Both the position numbers and the translations under genes were made by a program. A model generated the notes under the pieces. It was given only the letters and a program-made list of their open reading frames with translations. It was not told where the DNA came from and made no database searches. Shown one piece after another: positions 24,436 through 33,007 of a DNA stretch of 64,000 bases. This DNA is from Clostridiales bacterium. Its GTDB lineage: Bacteria > Bacillota > Clostridia > Christensenellales > CAG-138. Within the stretch, counting starts at the first letter, position 1; each line of letters begins with the position of its first letter. The stretch covers positions 1 to 64,000 of the forward strand of contig SFEL01000018.1 of assembly GCA_004557245.1 (NCBI GenBank), given 5' to 3'.

Positions 24436-25791
24436 TTACTTCTTTACGTCGTTATCGTTGAATGGGTCGCCGCACTGGGGGCAGAACTTGGGCGGGTTCT
24501 TGGGGTCGCTGGGCTCCCAGCCGCACTTATCGCACCTGTACAGGGGAGCGGCATCGGGCTTCTTTGTGCCGCATTCCATGCAGAACTTGCCCTTGTTTAT
24601 CGCGCCGCAGTTGGTGCAGGTCCAGCCTTCAGCCTTGGGCTGGGGCTTGCCGCACTCCATGCAGAACTTGCCGGTATTCACGGCGCCGCACTCGCACTTC
24701 CAGCTGTTGGCAGCGGGCGCCGCAGGGGCCGCCTGCTGAACGGGCTGCTGCTGAACGGGCTGCTGATACTGCTGTTGCTGCTGACCCATCTGGAACAGGT
24801 TTCCTACGTTGCCGCCCATGCCCTGAGCCATGTTGATGCCGGCGAAGGCTGCGAATGCGCCTGCACTCTCGTTTTTGGCAGCATTCTGCATGGCCGCGCC
24901 CTGGGAGCTTGCCAGATATGCAGCCGCCATAGTGGGATCCCTGAGGGCTGCGCTCTGCTGCAATTCTTTAATGCGCTGCTCGTCCTCGTCGCTGGCCTTG
25001 ATGGAGCTGATGCCAAGGGAAACCATCTCTATGCCGCGGAGATCCCTCCACTTGGCGGAGAGCTCTTCGTTCAGGCACTGGGCCAGCTCTGTGGTGTGGC
25101 CGGGGAGGGAGCTGTACTTTATGCCCATATCGCTGATGCGGGCGAAGGCGGGCTGCAGTGCGGTCATCATCTCGGAGCGCATCTGTCCGTCTATGCGGTC
25201 GCGGGTGTAGCTGTCGGTGACGTTGCTGCACACGTTCTTATAGAACAGCATGGGGTTGGTCATCCTGTAGGAATATTCGCCGAAGCACTTGACGGATACC
25301 TCCAGCTCGAGACCGGCGCCTATGTTGTTGTAGACCACCCTGAAGGGGACCGGGTTGGCAGTGCCGTACTTGTTGCCTATGATCTCCTTGGTGTTGAAAT
25401 AGTAGATGCGCTGATCCTTGGCGGTGTTTGCTCCGAAGGTGAAACGCTTCTTCAGCAGCTCCCAGGATGCCTTCAGATTATCGCTCAGACTGCCGTAGAA
25501 TATGGAAGGCTCGGTGGAATTGTCCCACACGAATTCGCCCGCCTGCGCAGAGAACTCCACTATGGCGCCCTGCTCTACGATCATCATGCACTGGCCCTCG
25601 TTTACGGCGATAATGGAGCCGTTGGAAATGATGTTGTCCTCGCCCTTGGTGTTGGCATTGCGGCTGCCCGTGCGCTTTACGCCCTTGGTCATAAGGACGT
25701 TCTCCGGCATGGAGTCGCAGTAGAAGTATTCGCGCCACTGATCGGCCAGTACGCCGCTCAGCGCGCCTATTCCTGCCTGTAAAAGACCCAT
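24436..25791 (-). CDS. YdjI-like SPFH protein with C-terminal zinc ribbons
   Basis: 451 residues from the ATG at 25791, chosen for its AAAGGAG site; the frame is open 75 bases further up without one. Residues ~1-325 are the SPFH/virion-core-like domain shared with the paralogue at 10271-11128 (QRIYYFNTKEI, VPFRVVYNN, GEYSYRMTNPMLFYKN). An Ala/Met/Gln-rich stretch follows, including a QQQQQ tract and QPVQQ repeats, then three zinc ribbons: CECGAVNTGKFCMECG, CTNCGAINKGKFCMECG and CDKCG ... CPQCG. Cytoplasmic, probably oligomeric at the membrane. Predicted partner of the YdjG- and YdjH-like proteins at 44691-46723. Confidence 0.9.
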   Translation of the reverse strand: MGLLQAGIGALSGVLADQWREYFYCDSMPENVLMTKGVKRTGSRNANTKGEDNIISNGSIIAVNEGQCMMIVEQGAIVEFSAQAGEFVWDNSTEPSIFYGSLSDNLKASWELLKKRFTFGANTAKDQRIYYFNTKEIIGNKYGTANPVPFRVVYNNIGAGLELEVSVKCFGEYSYRMTNPMLFYKNVCSNVTDSYTRDRIDGQMRSEMMTALQPAFARISDMGIKYSSLPGHTTELAQCLNEELSAKWRDLRGIEMVSLGISSIKASDEDEQRIKELQQSAALRDPTMAAAYLASSQGAAMQNAAKNESAGAFAAFAGINMAQGMGGNVGNLFQMGQQQQQYQQPVQQQPVQQAAPAAPAANSWKCECGAVNTGKFCMECGKPQPKAEGWTCTNCGAINKGKFCMECGTKKPDAAPLYRCDKCGWEPSDPKNPPKFCPQCGDPFNDNDVKK

Positions 25792-25958
25792 GTTGTTATA
25801 TCTCCTTTCAGAATGTACGGAAATGAAGTAAGAATCTACGTTCAAAGTTATTATATCATATATCATCCTTTTGCGCTATTAAGACTTTGTAAACCTCTGA
25901 TGGCTGCAAAATACAACAGTCCGCGAAACGCGTACAAATAAAAATATGATTTACCCAC

Positions 25959-25986
25959 TTTACAACTGCAAAATTTGATATATACT
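25959..25986 (+). promoter_or_regulatory. Promoter of tdh-kbl
   Basis: TTTACA (-35, 25959-25964) and TATACT (-10, 25981-25986) with 16 bases between. About 90 bases of leader precede tdh; I see no riboswitch-like fold in it. Confidence 0.65.
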
Positions 25987-26075
25987 ATTATTAGATGTCC
26001 TTTAAACACGGACACTGAACCATAGAAGGTCAATTCCCCGGCAAATCTTATTTTATAAAACAGGAGCGGCAAAAA

Positions 26076-27113
26076 ATGGAAATGATGGACGCATTGGTAA
26101 AAGCGGCACCGGAAAAAGGGCTTGTTCTGACTCAGGTACCAAAGCCTGTGCCCGGCATGGGCGAAGTGCTTATCAAGATCCACAAGACCGCTATATGCGG
26201 CACTGACGTACACATTTACAACTGGAACCAGTGGGCGCAGGAGAATATCAAGCCCCCTATGGTCATAGGACATGAGTACGTAGGCGAGATAGCGGAGCTG
26301 GGCCCCGGCGTAACGGCCTACCACGTAGGCCAGATAGTATCCGGCGAAGGCCATATCGTATGCGGCCACTGCCGCAACTGCCGTGCCGGCAACGGCCAGT
26401 ACTGCCGCCACACAAAGGGCGTGGGCGTGAACCGTGACGGTGCGTTTGCGGAATACCTCTGCATACCCGCAAGCAACGTGGTGCCCATACCAGATGGTAT
26501 CCCGGAGGACGTGGTATCCTTCTTTGACGCGCTGGGCAATGCCACACATACTGCCCTCATGTTCGATGTGATAGGCGAGGACGTGCTCATCACCGGCGCA
26601 GGCCCCATAGGCATGATGGCCACCGCCATCTGCAGGCGCAACGGCGCACGCAGCGTAGTGGTCACCGACGTGAACGACTACCGGCTGGACATGGCGAAGA
26701 AGATGGGCGCCACAGCCACGGTCAACGTAGCGCACGACAAGCTGGAGAGCATATTCGGGCCCCAGCACATGGTAGAGGGCTTTGACGTAGGCCTGGAGAT
26801 GAGCGGCAGCGTAGCGGCCCTGAACACCATGATAGACAACATGCGCAACGGCGGCAAGATCGCCCTTCTGGGCATACACCCCGGCAACATAGAGATAAAC
26901 ATAAACAAGGTAATCTGGAACAGCCTGACCCTTCAGGGCGTATACGGCCGCAAGATGTACGAGACCTGGTACAAGATGATAACCATGGTGGAGGGCGGCC
27001 TTGACATGACTCCCATGATCACCCACCGCTTCAACTATCGCGATTTCGACAAGGGCTTCGAGGCCATGAACAGCGGCAGGAGCGGCAAGGTAGTTCTCGA
27101 CTGGACAAAGTAA
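26076..27113 (+). CDS. tdh: L-threonine 3-dehydrogenase
   Basis: 345 residues, zinc-dependent medium-chain dehydrogenase converting threonine to 2-amino-3-oxobutyrate with NAD+. Signatures: CGTDVHIYNWNQWAQ, the GHEYVG zinc-site motif, a structural-zinc cysteine set (CGHCRNCRAGNGQYC), and the nucleotide-binding GAGPIGMMA. Followed 41 bases later by kbl, which completes the two-step threonine-to-glycine route yielding acetyl-CoA. AGGAGCGG ribosome site. Confidence 0.96.
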   Translation: MEMMDALVKAAPEKGLVLTQVPKPVPGMGEVLIKIHKTAICGTDVHIYNWNQWAQENIKPPMVIGHEYVGEIAELGPGVTAYHVGQIVSGEGHIVCGHCRNCRAGNGQYCRHTKGVGVNRDGAFAEYLCIPASNVVPIPDGIPEDVVSFFDALGNATHTALMFDVIGEDVLITGAGPIGMMATAICRRNGARSVVVTDVNDYRLDMAKKMGATATVNVAHDKLESIFGPQHMVEGFDVGLEMSGSVAALNTMIDNMRNGGKIALLGIHPGNIEININKVIWNSLTLQGVYGRKMYETWYKMITMVEGGLDMTPMITHRFNYRDFDKGFEAMNSGRSGKVVLDWTK

Positions 27114-27154
27114 GGGAATCCCGCAATAAAAAATAACATAGAAAGGAACAGCAT

Positions 27155-28342
27155 ATGAAATCCGCACTTAAACATTACGGCGAGATGCTGGAGAGCATCA
27201 GGGAATCCGGCACCTATAAGAACGAACGCATAATCACTACCCCCCAGAAGGCGCGCATAGACACCACCGAGGCGAAGAACGTGCTCAATATGTGCGCGAA
27301 CAACTACCTTGGCCTTTCCGACAGCAAGGAGCTGATAGAGGCCGCAAAGGCCAGCTATGACAAATGGGGCTTCGGCCTCTCCTCCGTGCGCTTCATCTGC
27401 GGCACCCAGGGGCTGCACAAGGAGCTGGAGCATAAGATAGCCAACTTTGTAAAGATGGACGACTGCATACTGTACTCCTCCTGCTTCGATGCAAACGGAG
27501 GCCTGTTCGAGACCCTGCTGGGCCCCGAGGACGCCGTGATATCCGACGAGCTGAACCACGCCTCCATAATAGACGGCGTGCGCCTCTGCAAGGCCAAGAG
27601 GTATCGCTATAAGAACAACAACATGGAAGACCTTCGCGCCCAGCTTCAGGACGCAAAGGATTCCGGCTGCAAGATAAAGCTCATCGCCACCGACGGCGTG
27701 TTCTCCATGGACGGCTACATAGCCAACCTTAAGGGCATATGCGACCTGGCCGACGAGTTTGACGCGCTGGTAATGGTGGACGACAGCCACGCAGTAGGCT
27801 TCATGGGCGAGCACGGCCGCGGCACCGCCGAGTATTGCGGAGTAGAAGGCAGGGTGGACATCATCACCGGTACTCTGGGCAAGGCTCTGGGCGGGGCTTC
27901 CGGCGGCTACACCGCCGCAAGGCAGGAGATAGTTGACCTGCTCCGTCAGCGCAGCCGTCCATACCTCTTTTCAAATACCGTTGCCCCCGCTATCTGCGCC
28001 GCGGCCTGCAAGACCATCGACATGCTGACCGAGAGCACCGCCCTCCGGGACAAGGTACACGAAAATGCCCGCTACTTCCGCGCCGAGATGGAAAAGTGCG
28101 GCTTCGACCTGCTGCCCGGCGAGCATCCCATAGTGCCCGTAATGCTCTATGACCCCAAGGTTGCCAACGAGTTTGCCGCCCGAATGCTCAAGAAGGGCGT
28201 ATACGTGGTAGGCTTCTGCTATCCCGTGGTGCCCAAGGGCAGGGACCGCATACGTACCCAGATCTCCGCCGGCCATACCAAGGAGGATCTGGACTTCGCG
28301 GTCAAGTGCTTCAGGGAAGTCAAGGAAGAGATGGGATTATAA
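27155..28342 (+). CDS. kbl: Glycine C-acetyltransferase (2-amino-3-ketobutyrate CoA ligase)
   Basis: 395 residues, PLP-dependent enzyme of the alpha-oxoamine synthase family that splits the Tdh product with CoA to glycine and acetyl-CoA. Visible: NNYLGLSDSKELIEAAK, DELNHASIIDGVRLC, DDSHAVGFMGEHGRG, and the PLP lysine in TGTLGKALGGASGG. Length and order (tdh then kbl) match characterised operons. Ends before a strong terminator. Confidence 0.97.
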   Translation: MKSALKHYGEMLESIRESGTYKNERIITTPQKARIDTTEAKNVLNMCANNYLGLSDSKELIEAAKASYDKWGFGLSSVRFICGTQGLHKELEHKIANFVKMDDCILYSSCFDANGGLFETLLGPEDAVISDELNHASIIDGVRLCKAKRYRYKNNNMEDLRAQLQDAKDSGCKIKLIATDGVFSMDGYIANLKGICDLADEFDALVMVDDSHAVGFMGEHGRGTAEYCGVEGRVDIITGTLGKALGGASGGYTAARQEIVDLLRQRSRPYLFSNTVAPAICAAACKTIDMLTESTALRDKVHENARYFRAEMEKCGFDLLPGEHPIVPVMLYDPKVANEFAARMLKKGVYVVGFCYPVVPKGRDRIRTQISAGHTKEDLDFAVKCFREVKEEMGL

Positions 28343-28350
28343 AAGCAAAA

Positions 28351-28385
28351 ACTCAAAAAGCGGCTTTACGCCGCTTTTTTTGAGT
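28351..28385. terminator. Bidirectional terminator between kbl and mtnA
   Basis: Stem ACTCAAAAAGCGGC with its complement GCCGC plus T7 and TTGAGT, small loop TTTAC. The symmetrical A and T runs let it stop transcription from both sides; the kbl and mtnA genes converge on it. Confidence 0.9.
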
Positions 28386-28396
28386 ATTTAAGGGCC

Positions 28397-29479
28397 TTAT
28401 AGGGGCTGATCCTCAAACAGCTTCTTTAAGCTCTCGGAATAGGGCGGGCGGCATATGCCCTTTTCCGTGATAATGGCGGAAATAAGCGAATTGTCCGTCA
28501 CGTCGAAGGCAGGGTTGTAGCACTTGACATCGGGAAGCGCCACGGGCTCCGAGTAGAATCTGCTCCGGATCTCTTCCCCGTCCCGGAGCTCGATATTTAT
28601 GTCCTCCCCTGTGGTGCAGCTCATATCTATGGTGGAGGTAGGGCCCAGCACGTAGAAGGGTATGCCGTAGTGCTTTGCAAGTATGGCTACGCCGCTGGTG
28701 CCTATTTTGTTTGCCGTGTCGCCGTTGGCGGCTACCCTGTCGCAGCCCACCATGCAGCACTGCACCCAGCCGTTTTTCATGACTATTGACGCCATGCTGT
28801 CGCATATAAGGGTGACGTCCACGCCGGCGTTGTACAGCTCAAAGCTCGTAAGCCGGGCGCCCTGCAGGAGGGGCCTGGTCTCGTCCGCGAATACCCTTAT
28901 ATCCATGCCCCGCTCCTTTGCAAGGAACAGCGGCCCCTGCCCCGTGCCGTAGCGGGAGGTGGCCAGCGGCCCGGCGTTGCAGTGGGTCAGCACCCCATCC
29001 CCATCGTGAAGGAGGGAAAGGCCGTATTCGGATATTTTGCGGCACATCTCCATATCCTCGCTGTGTATGGCAAGGCACTCCCGCTTCAGCGCCGAAAGCA
29101 CCGCCTCCACAGGCATATCCCGGTGATCCTCAGCGGCGTCCAGCATGCGGTTCAGCGCCCAGCTGAGGTTTACCGCCGTAGGGCGGGAGCCGTTGAGATA
29201 GCGGCAGTCCTCCACCCAGTGGTCGTAGAAATCGTCGAAGGAATCGCGGGGGGCCTGAAGTGCCAGACAGTAGGCGCAGTAGGCCGCGCATATGCCTATT
29301 GCCGGAGCGCCGCGCACGCGGAGCATGGCTATCGCCTCGAACATCTCCTCTCTTGTGGTAAGCGCTATGTATTCCAGCCTGTTGGGCAGCAGCGTCTGAT
29401 CGATTATCACCACCGAGCGCCCGTCGTCGGAAAGCTTTACGTTATCTGTATGAGTGACTTCTTCCAGAGGGGATTTCAT
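28397..29479 (-). CDS. mtnA: S-methyl-5-thioribose-1-phosphate isomerase
   Basis: 360 residues from the ATG at 29479, preceded by AAAGGAG; upstream in-frame ATGs have no ribosome site. Aldose-ketose isomerase of the eIF2B-like superfamily acting in methionine salvage on methylthioribose-1-phosphate. Motifs: DQTLLPNRLEYIAL, LRVRGAPAIGICAAY, HCNAGPLATSRYGT, ADETRPLLQGARLTSFEL and GTSGVAILAKHYGIPFYVLGP. No other salvage genes adjoin it, so a role in a shorter dihydroxyacetone-phosphate-type shunt is possible. It is divergent from the CobW pair. Confidence 0.94.
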   Translation of the reverse strand: MKSPLEEVTHTDNVKLSDDGRSVVIIDQTLLPNRLEYIALTTREEMFEAIAMLRVRGAPAIGICAAYCAYCLALQAPRDSFDDFYDHWVEDCRYLNGSRPTAVNLSWALNRMLDAAEDHRDMPVEAVLSALKRECLAIHSEDMEMCRKISEYGLSLLHDGDGVLTHCNAGPLATSRYGTGQGPLFLAKERGMDIRVFADETRPLLQGARLTSFELYNAGVDVTLICDSMASIVMKNGWVQCCMVGCDRVAANGDTANKIGTSGVAILAKHYGIPFYVLGPTSTIDMSCTTGEDINIELRDGEEIRSRFYSEPVALPDVKCYNPAFDVTDNSLISAIITEKGICRPPYSESLKKLFEDQPL

Positions 29480-29674
29480 GGGGAGCGGCTCCTTTTGTGT
29501 ATTTGCACAATAATAATACCAACATCGGAGCTTATCTTCAAGAAACATTGTCAACAGGCTGTGAAGTTGGGCAAAACAGCTTGAATAATTGGCGGGCGCT
29601 GTTTTATAATACAAAGTTGTGAAGGCTTTGCCTTTTCAATAAGAAAAAACTATGGGAAAGAGATGTAAAAGCAA

Positions 29675-30829
29675 ATGACCAAGGTCGATATTTTCTCGGG
29701 TTTCCTGGGCGCTGGCAAGACCACCCTTATAAAGAAGCTCATAGCCGAGGCCTACAGCGGCGAAAAGCTTGTGCTGATAGAGAACGAATTCGGCGAGATA
29801 GGCATAGACGGCGGCTTCATGCAGGACGCCGGGATAGAAGTTACCGAGATGAACTCCGGCTGCATCTGCTGCAGCCTGGTAGGCGACTTCGGCAAGGCAC
29901 TCAGGAAGGTTGTGGACGAGTACGCCCCCGACCGCATACTTATAGAGCCCTCCGGCGTGGGCAAGCTCAGCGACGTTATACGGGCGGTGCAGAACGTAGG
30001 CTCTGACGCCCTGCAGCTCAACAGCTTCACGGCCGTTGTGGATGCAAACAAGTGCAAGATGTACATGAAGAACTTCGGGGAGTTCTTCAACGACCAGGTA
30101 GAGCACGCCAACGCAATTATACTCAGCCGCACCGGCGAGATAAGCCCGGATAAGCTGAATACCGATATAGCCCTTCTCCGGGAGCACAACCCGAATGCCT
30201 CCCTCATAGTCACCCCCTGGAGCGAGCTGACAGGCGCCCAGATACTGGAGGCCATGGAAAAGCGCAACACCCTTGAGGCAGAGCTTGAGCTTCTCAAGGA
30301 GGAGAGCCGGCATGAGCATCATCACCACGACCATGACGACGATGACCACGAGTGCTGCGGACATCACCATCACGACGATGACGACGATGATCACGAGTGC
30401 TGCGGACATCACCATCACGACGATGACGATGAGCACGAGTGCTGCGGCCACCACCACGGCCATGACCAAGATGAACACCAGCATCACCACCATCACCACG
30501 ACGGCGGGGAGTGCGACGATCCCGAATGCGAGTGCCATCACCACCATCACCATGCCGATGAGGTGTTTACCAGCTGGGGAGTGGAGACTCCCAAGGCCTT
30601 TACCATGGACGAACTCAAGGCAGACCTTGCGGCGCTGGACGATGCGGAGAAGTACGGCGCCGTGCTGCGCGCCAAGGGCATAGTAAAGGGCGAGGGCTGC
30701 TGGATACACTTCGACTACGTGCCCGGCGAGAGCAATATACGCACAGGCTCCGCTTCCGTTATGGGCCGCCTCTGCGTCATAGGCTCCAAGCTCAACGAGC
30801 ATGAGCTTTCCGAGCTGTTCGGCGTCTGA
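29675..30829 (+). CDS. CobW/G3E GTPase with His/Cys/Asp-rich metal-binding insert
   Basis: 384 residues. G3E-family metal chaperone: P-loop GFLGAGKTT (residues ~9-17), the family's metal site GCICCSLVGD (CxCC, about 65-74), and LIEPSGVGKLSDVI. Between the GTPase and C-terminal domain (about 208-296) lies a histidine/aspartate/cysteine-rich insert with three HECCGHHH repeats plus HHHHHH runs and ECEC. The C-terminal CobW_C domain closes the protein (GCWIHFDYVPGES). It likely delivers or stores a transition metal such as zinc, cobalt or nickel; metal identity is not readable. The gene for a second GTPase follows 21 bases later. Confidence 0.9.
   Translation: MTKVDIFSGFLGAGKTTLIKKLIAEAYSGEKLVLIENEFGEIGIDGGFMQDAGIEVTEMNSGCICCSLVGDFGKALRKVVDEYAPDRILIEPSGVGKLSDVIRAVQNVGSDALQLNSFTAVVDANKCKMYMKNFGEFFNDQVEHANAIILSRTGEISPDKLNTDIALLREHNPNASLIVTPWSELTGAQILEAMEKRNTLEAELELLKEESRHEHHHHDHDDDDHECCGHHHHDDDDDDHECCGHHHHDDDDEHECCGHHHGHDQDEHQHHHHHHDGGECDDPECECHHHHHHADEVFTSWGVETPKAFTMDELKADLAALDDAEKYGAVLRAKGIVKGEGCWIHFDYVPGESNIRTGSASVMGRLCVIGSKLNEHELSELFGV
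30344..30455 (+). repeat. In-frame tandem repeat encoding HECCGHHHHDDDD
   Basis: Three near-identical units begin at about 30344, 30389 and 30431 (spacings 45 and 42 bases). Each encodes DHECCGHHHHDD-type peptide, a strong metal-binding motif inside the CobW protein. The DNA identity suggests recent duplication. Confidence 0.85.
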
Positions 30830-30850
30830 TGAAGGGAACGTAAGCGCTTT

Positions 30851-31801
30851 ATGAAGGAGATCCCAGTATACATGTTCACCGGCTTCCTGGAGGGGGGCAA
30901 GACCCGCTTTATGCAGGAGACGCTGGAGGACGAAAGGTTCAATTCCGGCGAAAAGACGCTGCTTTTGCAGTGCGAGGAGGGCATTGAGGAGCTGGACCCC
31001 TCAAGGTTCCCTGGCGGCGGAAAGAACATACTGATAAAGGAGATAGATTCCCCGGAGCAGATAAACGCCGATTACCTGAACGAGCTGGCGAAAAAAGCAA
31101 AGGCCGAGCGGGTGCTCATAGAGTACAACGGCATGTGGAACCTGAACGACCTTGCTCAGGCCATGCCCGACAACTGGATAGTTTATCAGGAATTCATGTT
31201 TGCGGACGCCCGGTGCTTCCTCAGCTACAACGCCAACATGAGGAGCCTTATGGTGGACAAGCTGATGACAGCCGAGCTCATAGTGCTCAACCGCGCCACG
31301 CCGGACCTTGACAAGATGGAGATACACAAGGTAATCCGCGGCGTGTCCCGCCGTGTGAACATCGCCTACGAGTACCCTGACGGGAGGGTAGAGTACGACG
31401 AGATAGAAGACCCCCTGCCCTTCGACGTGAACGCCGACCCCATAGTCATAGAGGACAGCGACTACGCCCTGTGGTACAGGGACATGTCCGAGGAGATGGA
31501 GAAGTATTCGGGCAAGACGGTGCGCTTCAAGGCCCTCATAGCCAAAAACGCCAGGATGCCCGACAACATGTTCGTGGCGGGCCGTCACGTCATGACCTGC
31601 TGCGTGCAGGACATACAGTACAGCGGCCTCGTATGCAAGTGGCTGGAAGCAAACAAGCTGAAGAACCGCACCTGGGGCACGGTGACTGCAAAGATAGAGC
31701 TGCGCTTCAGCAAGTTTTACGGGCGCAAGGGCCCGGTACTAAACATAATCTCCGTGGAGCCCGCCGAAAAGCCCGAGCAGGAGGTCGCCACGTTTTATTA
31801 A
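30851..31801 (+). CDS. Second CobW-like GTPase lacking the CxCC metal motif
   Basis: 316 residues. P-loop GFLEGGKTRF (about 10-19) is intact, and the N-terminal half follows the CobW/G3E fold (LLLQCEEG, VLIEYNGMWNL), but the GCICC-type metal motif is absent and the DxxG/NKxD-like motifs are weak (VLNRAT in place of the guanine-specifying strand). The C-terminal part (about 235-316, GKTVRFKALIAKNARMP ... AGRHVMTCC) is a separate beta domain, not a standard CobW_C. Paired with the His-rich CobW gene, it is probably a partner in the same metal task. Ends directly before hairpin repeat copy C. Confidence 0.82.
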   Translation: MKEIPVYMFTGFLEGGKTRFMQETLEDERFNSGEKTLLLQCEEGIEELDPSRFPGGGKNILIKEIDSPEQINADYLNELAKKAKAERVLIEYNGMWNLNDLAQAMPDNWIVYQEFMFADARCFLSYNANMRSLMVDKLMTAELIVLNRATPDLDKMEIHKVIRGVSRRVNIAYEYPDGRVEYDEIEDPLPFDVNADPIVIEDSDYALWYRDMSEEMEKYSGKTVRFKALIAKNARMPDNMFVAGRHVMTCCVQDIQYSGLVCKWLEANKLKNRTWGTVTAKIELRFSKFYGRKGPVLNIISVEPAEKPEQEVATFY

Positions 31802-31806
31802 GACTT

Positions 31807-31971
31807 TCGAAAAAGCGGCTGAACGCCGCTTTTTCGAGTTTTTTCATCCGGTGCTTGCGCCTATGGCGCGGCCAGCACCGAATGCAAAGTACGAAAACCT
31901 CTGGGTTTTCATCCGTTCTGACGCACATGTCGTCAGAGCCGGATTAAACATAAGGGGCTGCGGCCCCTTAT
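31807..31971 (+). repeat. Modular hairpin repeat, copy C (M2b variant)
   Basis: Starts six bases after the GTPase stop. M1 is a perfect 13-base-pair stem TCGAAAAAGCGGC/GCCGCTTTTTCGA with loop TGAAC (31807-31837), so it also serves as a terminator. The second module is M2b: CGGTGCT/AGCACCG outer stem with GCGCC/GGCGC inner stem (31849-31880). M3 (31893-31910), M4 (31919-31935) and M5 (31950-31971) match copy B almost base for base. Confidence 0.88.
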
Positions 31972-31992
31972 GTGGGATATTTATTATTTTAT

Positions 31993-32517
31993 TTATTGCC
32001 TATATTTTTCCAGCCTTTTCCCTGCCCACAGGGCCAGCGCCAGCTTGGCGAGGTCAGGCACTATGAAGGGGAATACGCACATGGAGAGGGCGCTCAGCGT
32101 GCTTATGGGGCCCTTCATGTCGCCGTAAACCTTTACGAACCAGAGGGTGCCGAAGGCGTAGCACACCGCCAGACCCAGAAGCAGCGCCAGCGCCTTTAGC
32201 CAAAGGCCTGCGCCCTTGCCGCAGAGCAGGCCGAATATGAGGCACATGAGCAGAAAGCCAACTATGTAGCCGCCGGTAGGACCCATAAGCGCTCCCATGC
32301 CGCCATTGAAGCCGGAAAACACTGGCACTCCCAGAGCTCCCAGCAGTATGTACAGCCCTATGGCTATAGTCCCGTCCTTGGCGCCCAGCAGCAAAAGCGT
32401 CAGGAAAACGCCGAAGGTCTGCATGGTGAAGGGGGGCTGAGTGGGTACCGACAGCCATGCGCAGGGGGCGAGAAGGGCCGCGCAGAGGGCGATGCGTGTC
32501 ATGCGTTTTGTAGTCAT
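31993..32517 (-). CDS. bioY: BioY family biotin transporter (ECF S-component)
   Basis: 174 residues, about six hydrophobic helices. Family signatures: ALCAALLAPCAWLSVP, PFTMQTFGVFLTLLLLGAKDGT, YILLGALGVPVFSGFNGGMGALMGPTGGYI. It imports biotin, alone or with a shared energising module encoded elsewhere. Only ten bases separate it from aroK on the same strand, so it probably rides on the aro transcript. I see no BirA operator in the gap. Confidence 0.93.
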   Translation of the reverse strand: MTTKRMTRIALCAALLAPCAWLSVPTQPPFTMQTFGVFLTLLLLGAKDGTIAIGLYILLGALGVPVFSGFNGGMGALMGPTGGYIVGFLLMCLIFGLLCGKGAGLWLKALALLLGLAVCYAFGTLWFVKVYGDMKGPISTLSALSMCVFPFIVPDLAKLALALWAGKRLEKYRQ

Positions 32518-32527
32518 ACGGTAAGTG

Positions 32528-33007
32528 TTATCTCCTCAGTTTTAAAGAAATAAGCCGGGCAAGATCCTCCGCGCTGCCGGAAAACAGTTCCCCGGCGTCC
32601 TCATAGAGCTGCCGCCGCTGTGCGAATATCTCCCGGAGCCTGCCCGCTCCGCCAGAAAGGAGCGGCCTGTCTGCGGCGTCTATATCCGCCACGGTTTCTT
32701 CGATATCGCGGAATATCCAGATTATATCACCGGTGCGGCGCATGAATTGTATATTCTCACCTTGGCACACTATGCCGCCCCCCGTGGAGACTATGCCGCA
32801 GGGCTGGTTTCCCAAGGAAAACAGGGCTTTTTGCTCCATCTTTCTAAAATGCGCCTCGCCGTATTCCTTAAAAATTTCGGGTATCGTCATACCGGAGCAG
32901 CGCTGAATGATTTCATCGGTATCGTAAAAGGGCAGCTTCAGCGCCTCCGCCGCGGCGCGGCCCTTGGTGGTCTTGCCGCAGCCCATCATGCCAATGAGGT
33001 ATATCAT
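32528..33007 (-). CDS. aroK: Shikimate kinase
   Basis: 159 residues from the ATG at 33007, which overlaps the aroC stop (ATGA) and has a GGAGG site; the frame is open slightly further up. Phosphorylates shikimate with ATP. P-loop GMMGCGKTTKG (about 5-15), substrate motif FYDTDEIIQ, the GGG stretch in VSTGGGIVCQ, and RPLLSGGAGRLREI in the lid region. Fourth gene of the aro operon. Confidence 0.94.
   Translation of the reverse strand: MIYLIGMMGCGKTTKGRAAAEALKLPFYDTDEIIQRCSGMTIPEIFKEYGEAHFRKMEQKALFSLGNQPCGIVSTGGGIVCQGENIQFMRRTGDIIWIFRDIEETVADIDAADRPLLSGGAGRLREIFAQRRQLYEDAGELFSGSAEDLARLISLKLRR

Noticed and set aside
25867..26075. Possible riboswitch or T-box in the leader of tdh-kbl.
   Set aside because: No conserved T-box sequence or glycine-riboswitch-like paired core could be recognised, only a promoter and a short AT-rich leader.
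30301..30570. Repeated CAT/CAC/GAC tracts that might be slippage noise or a frameshift.
   Set aside because: The reading frame stays open into a proper CobW C-terminal domain, so the His/Asp/Cys insert is real coding sequence.
32518..32527. Biotin-repressor operator in front of bioY.
   Set aside because: The gap to aroK is only ten bases and contains no palindrome.
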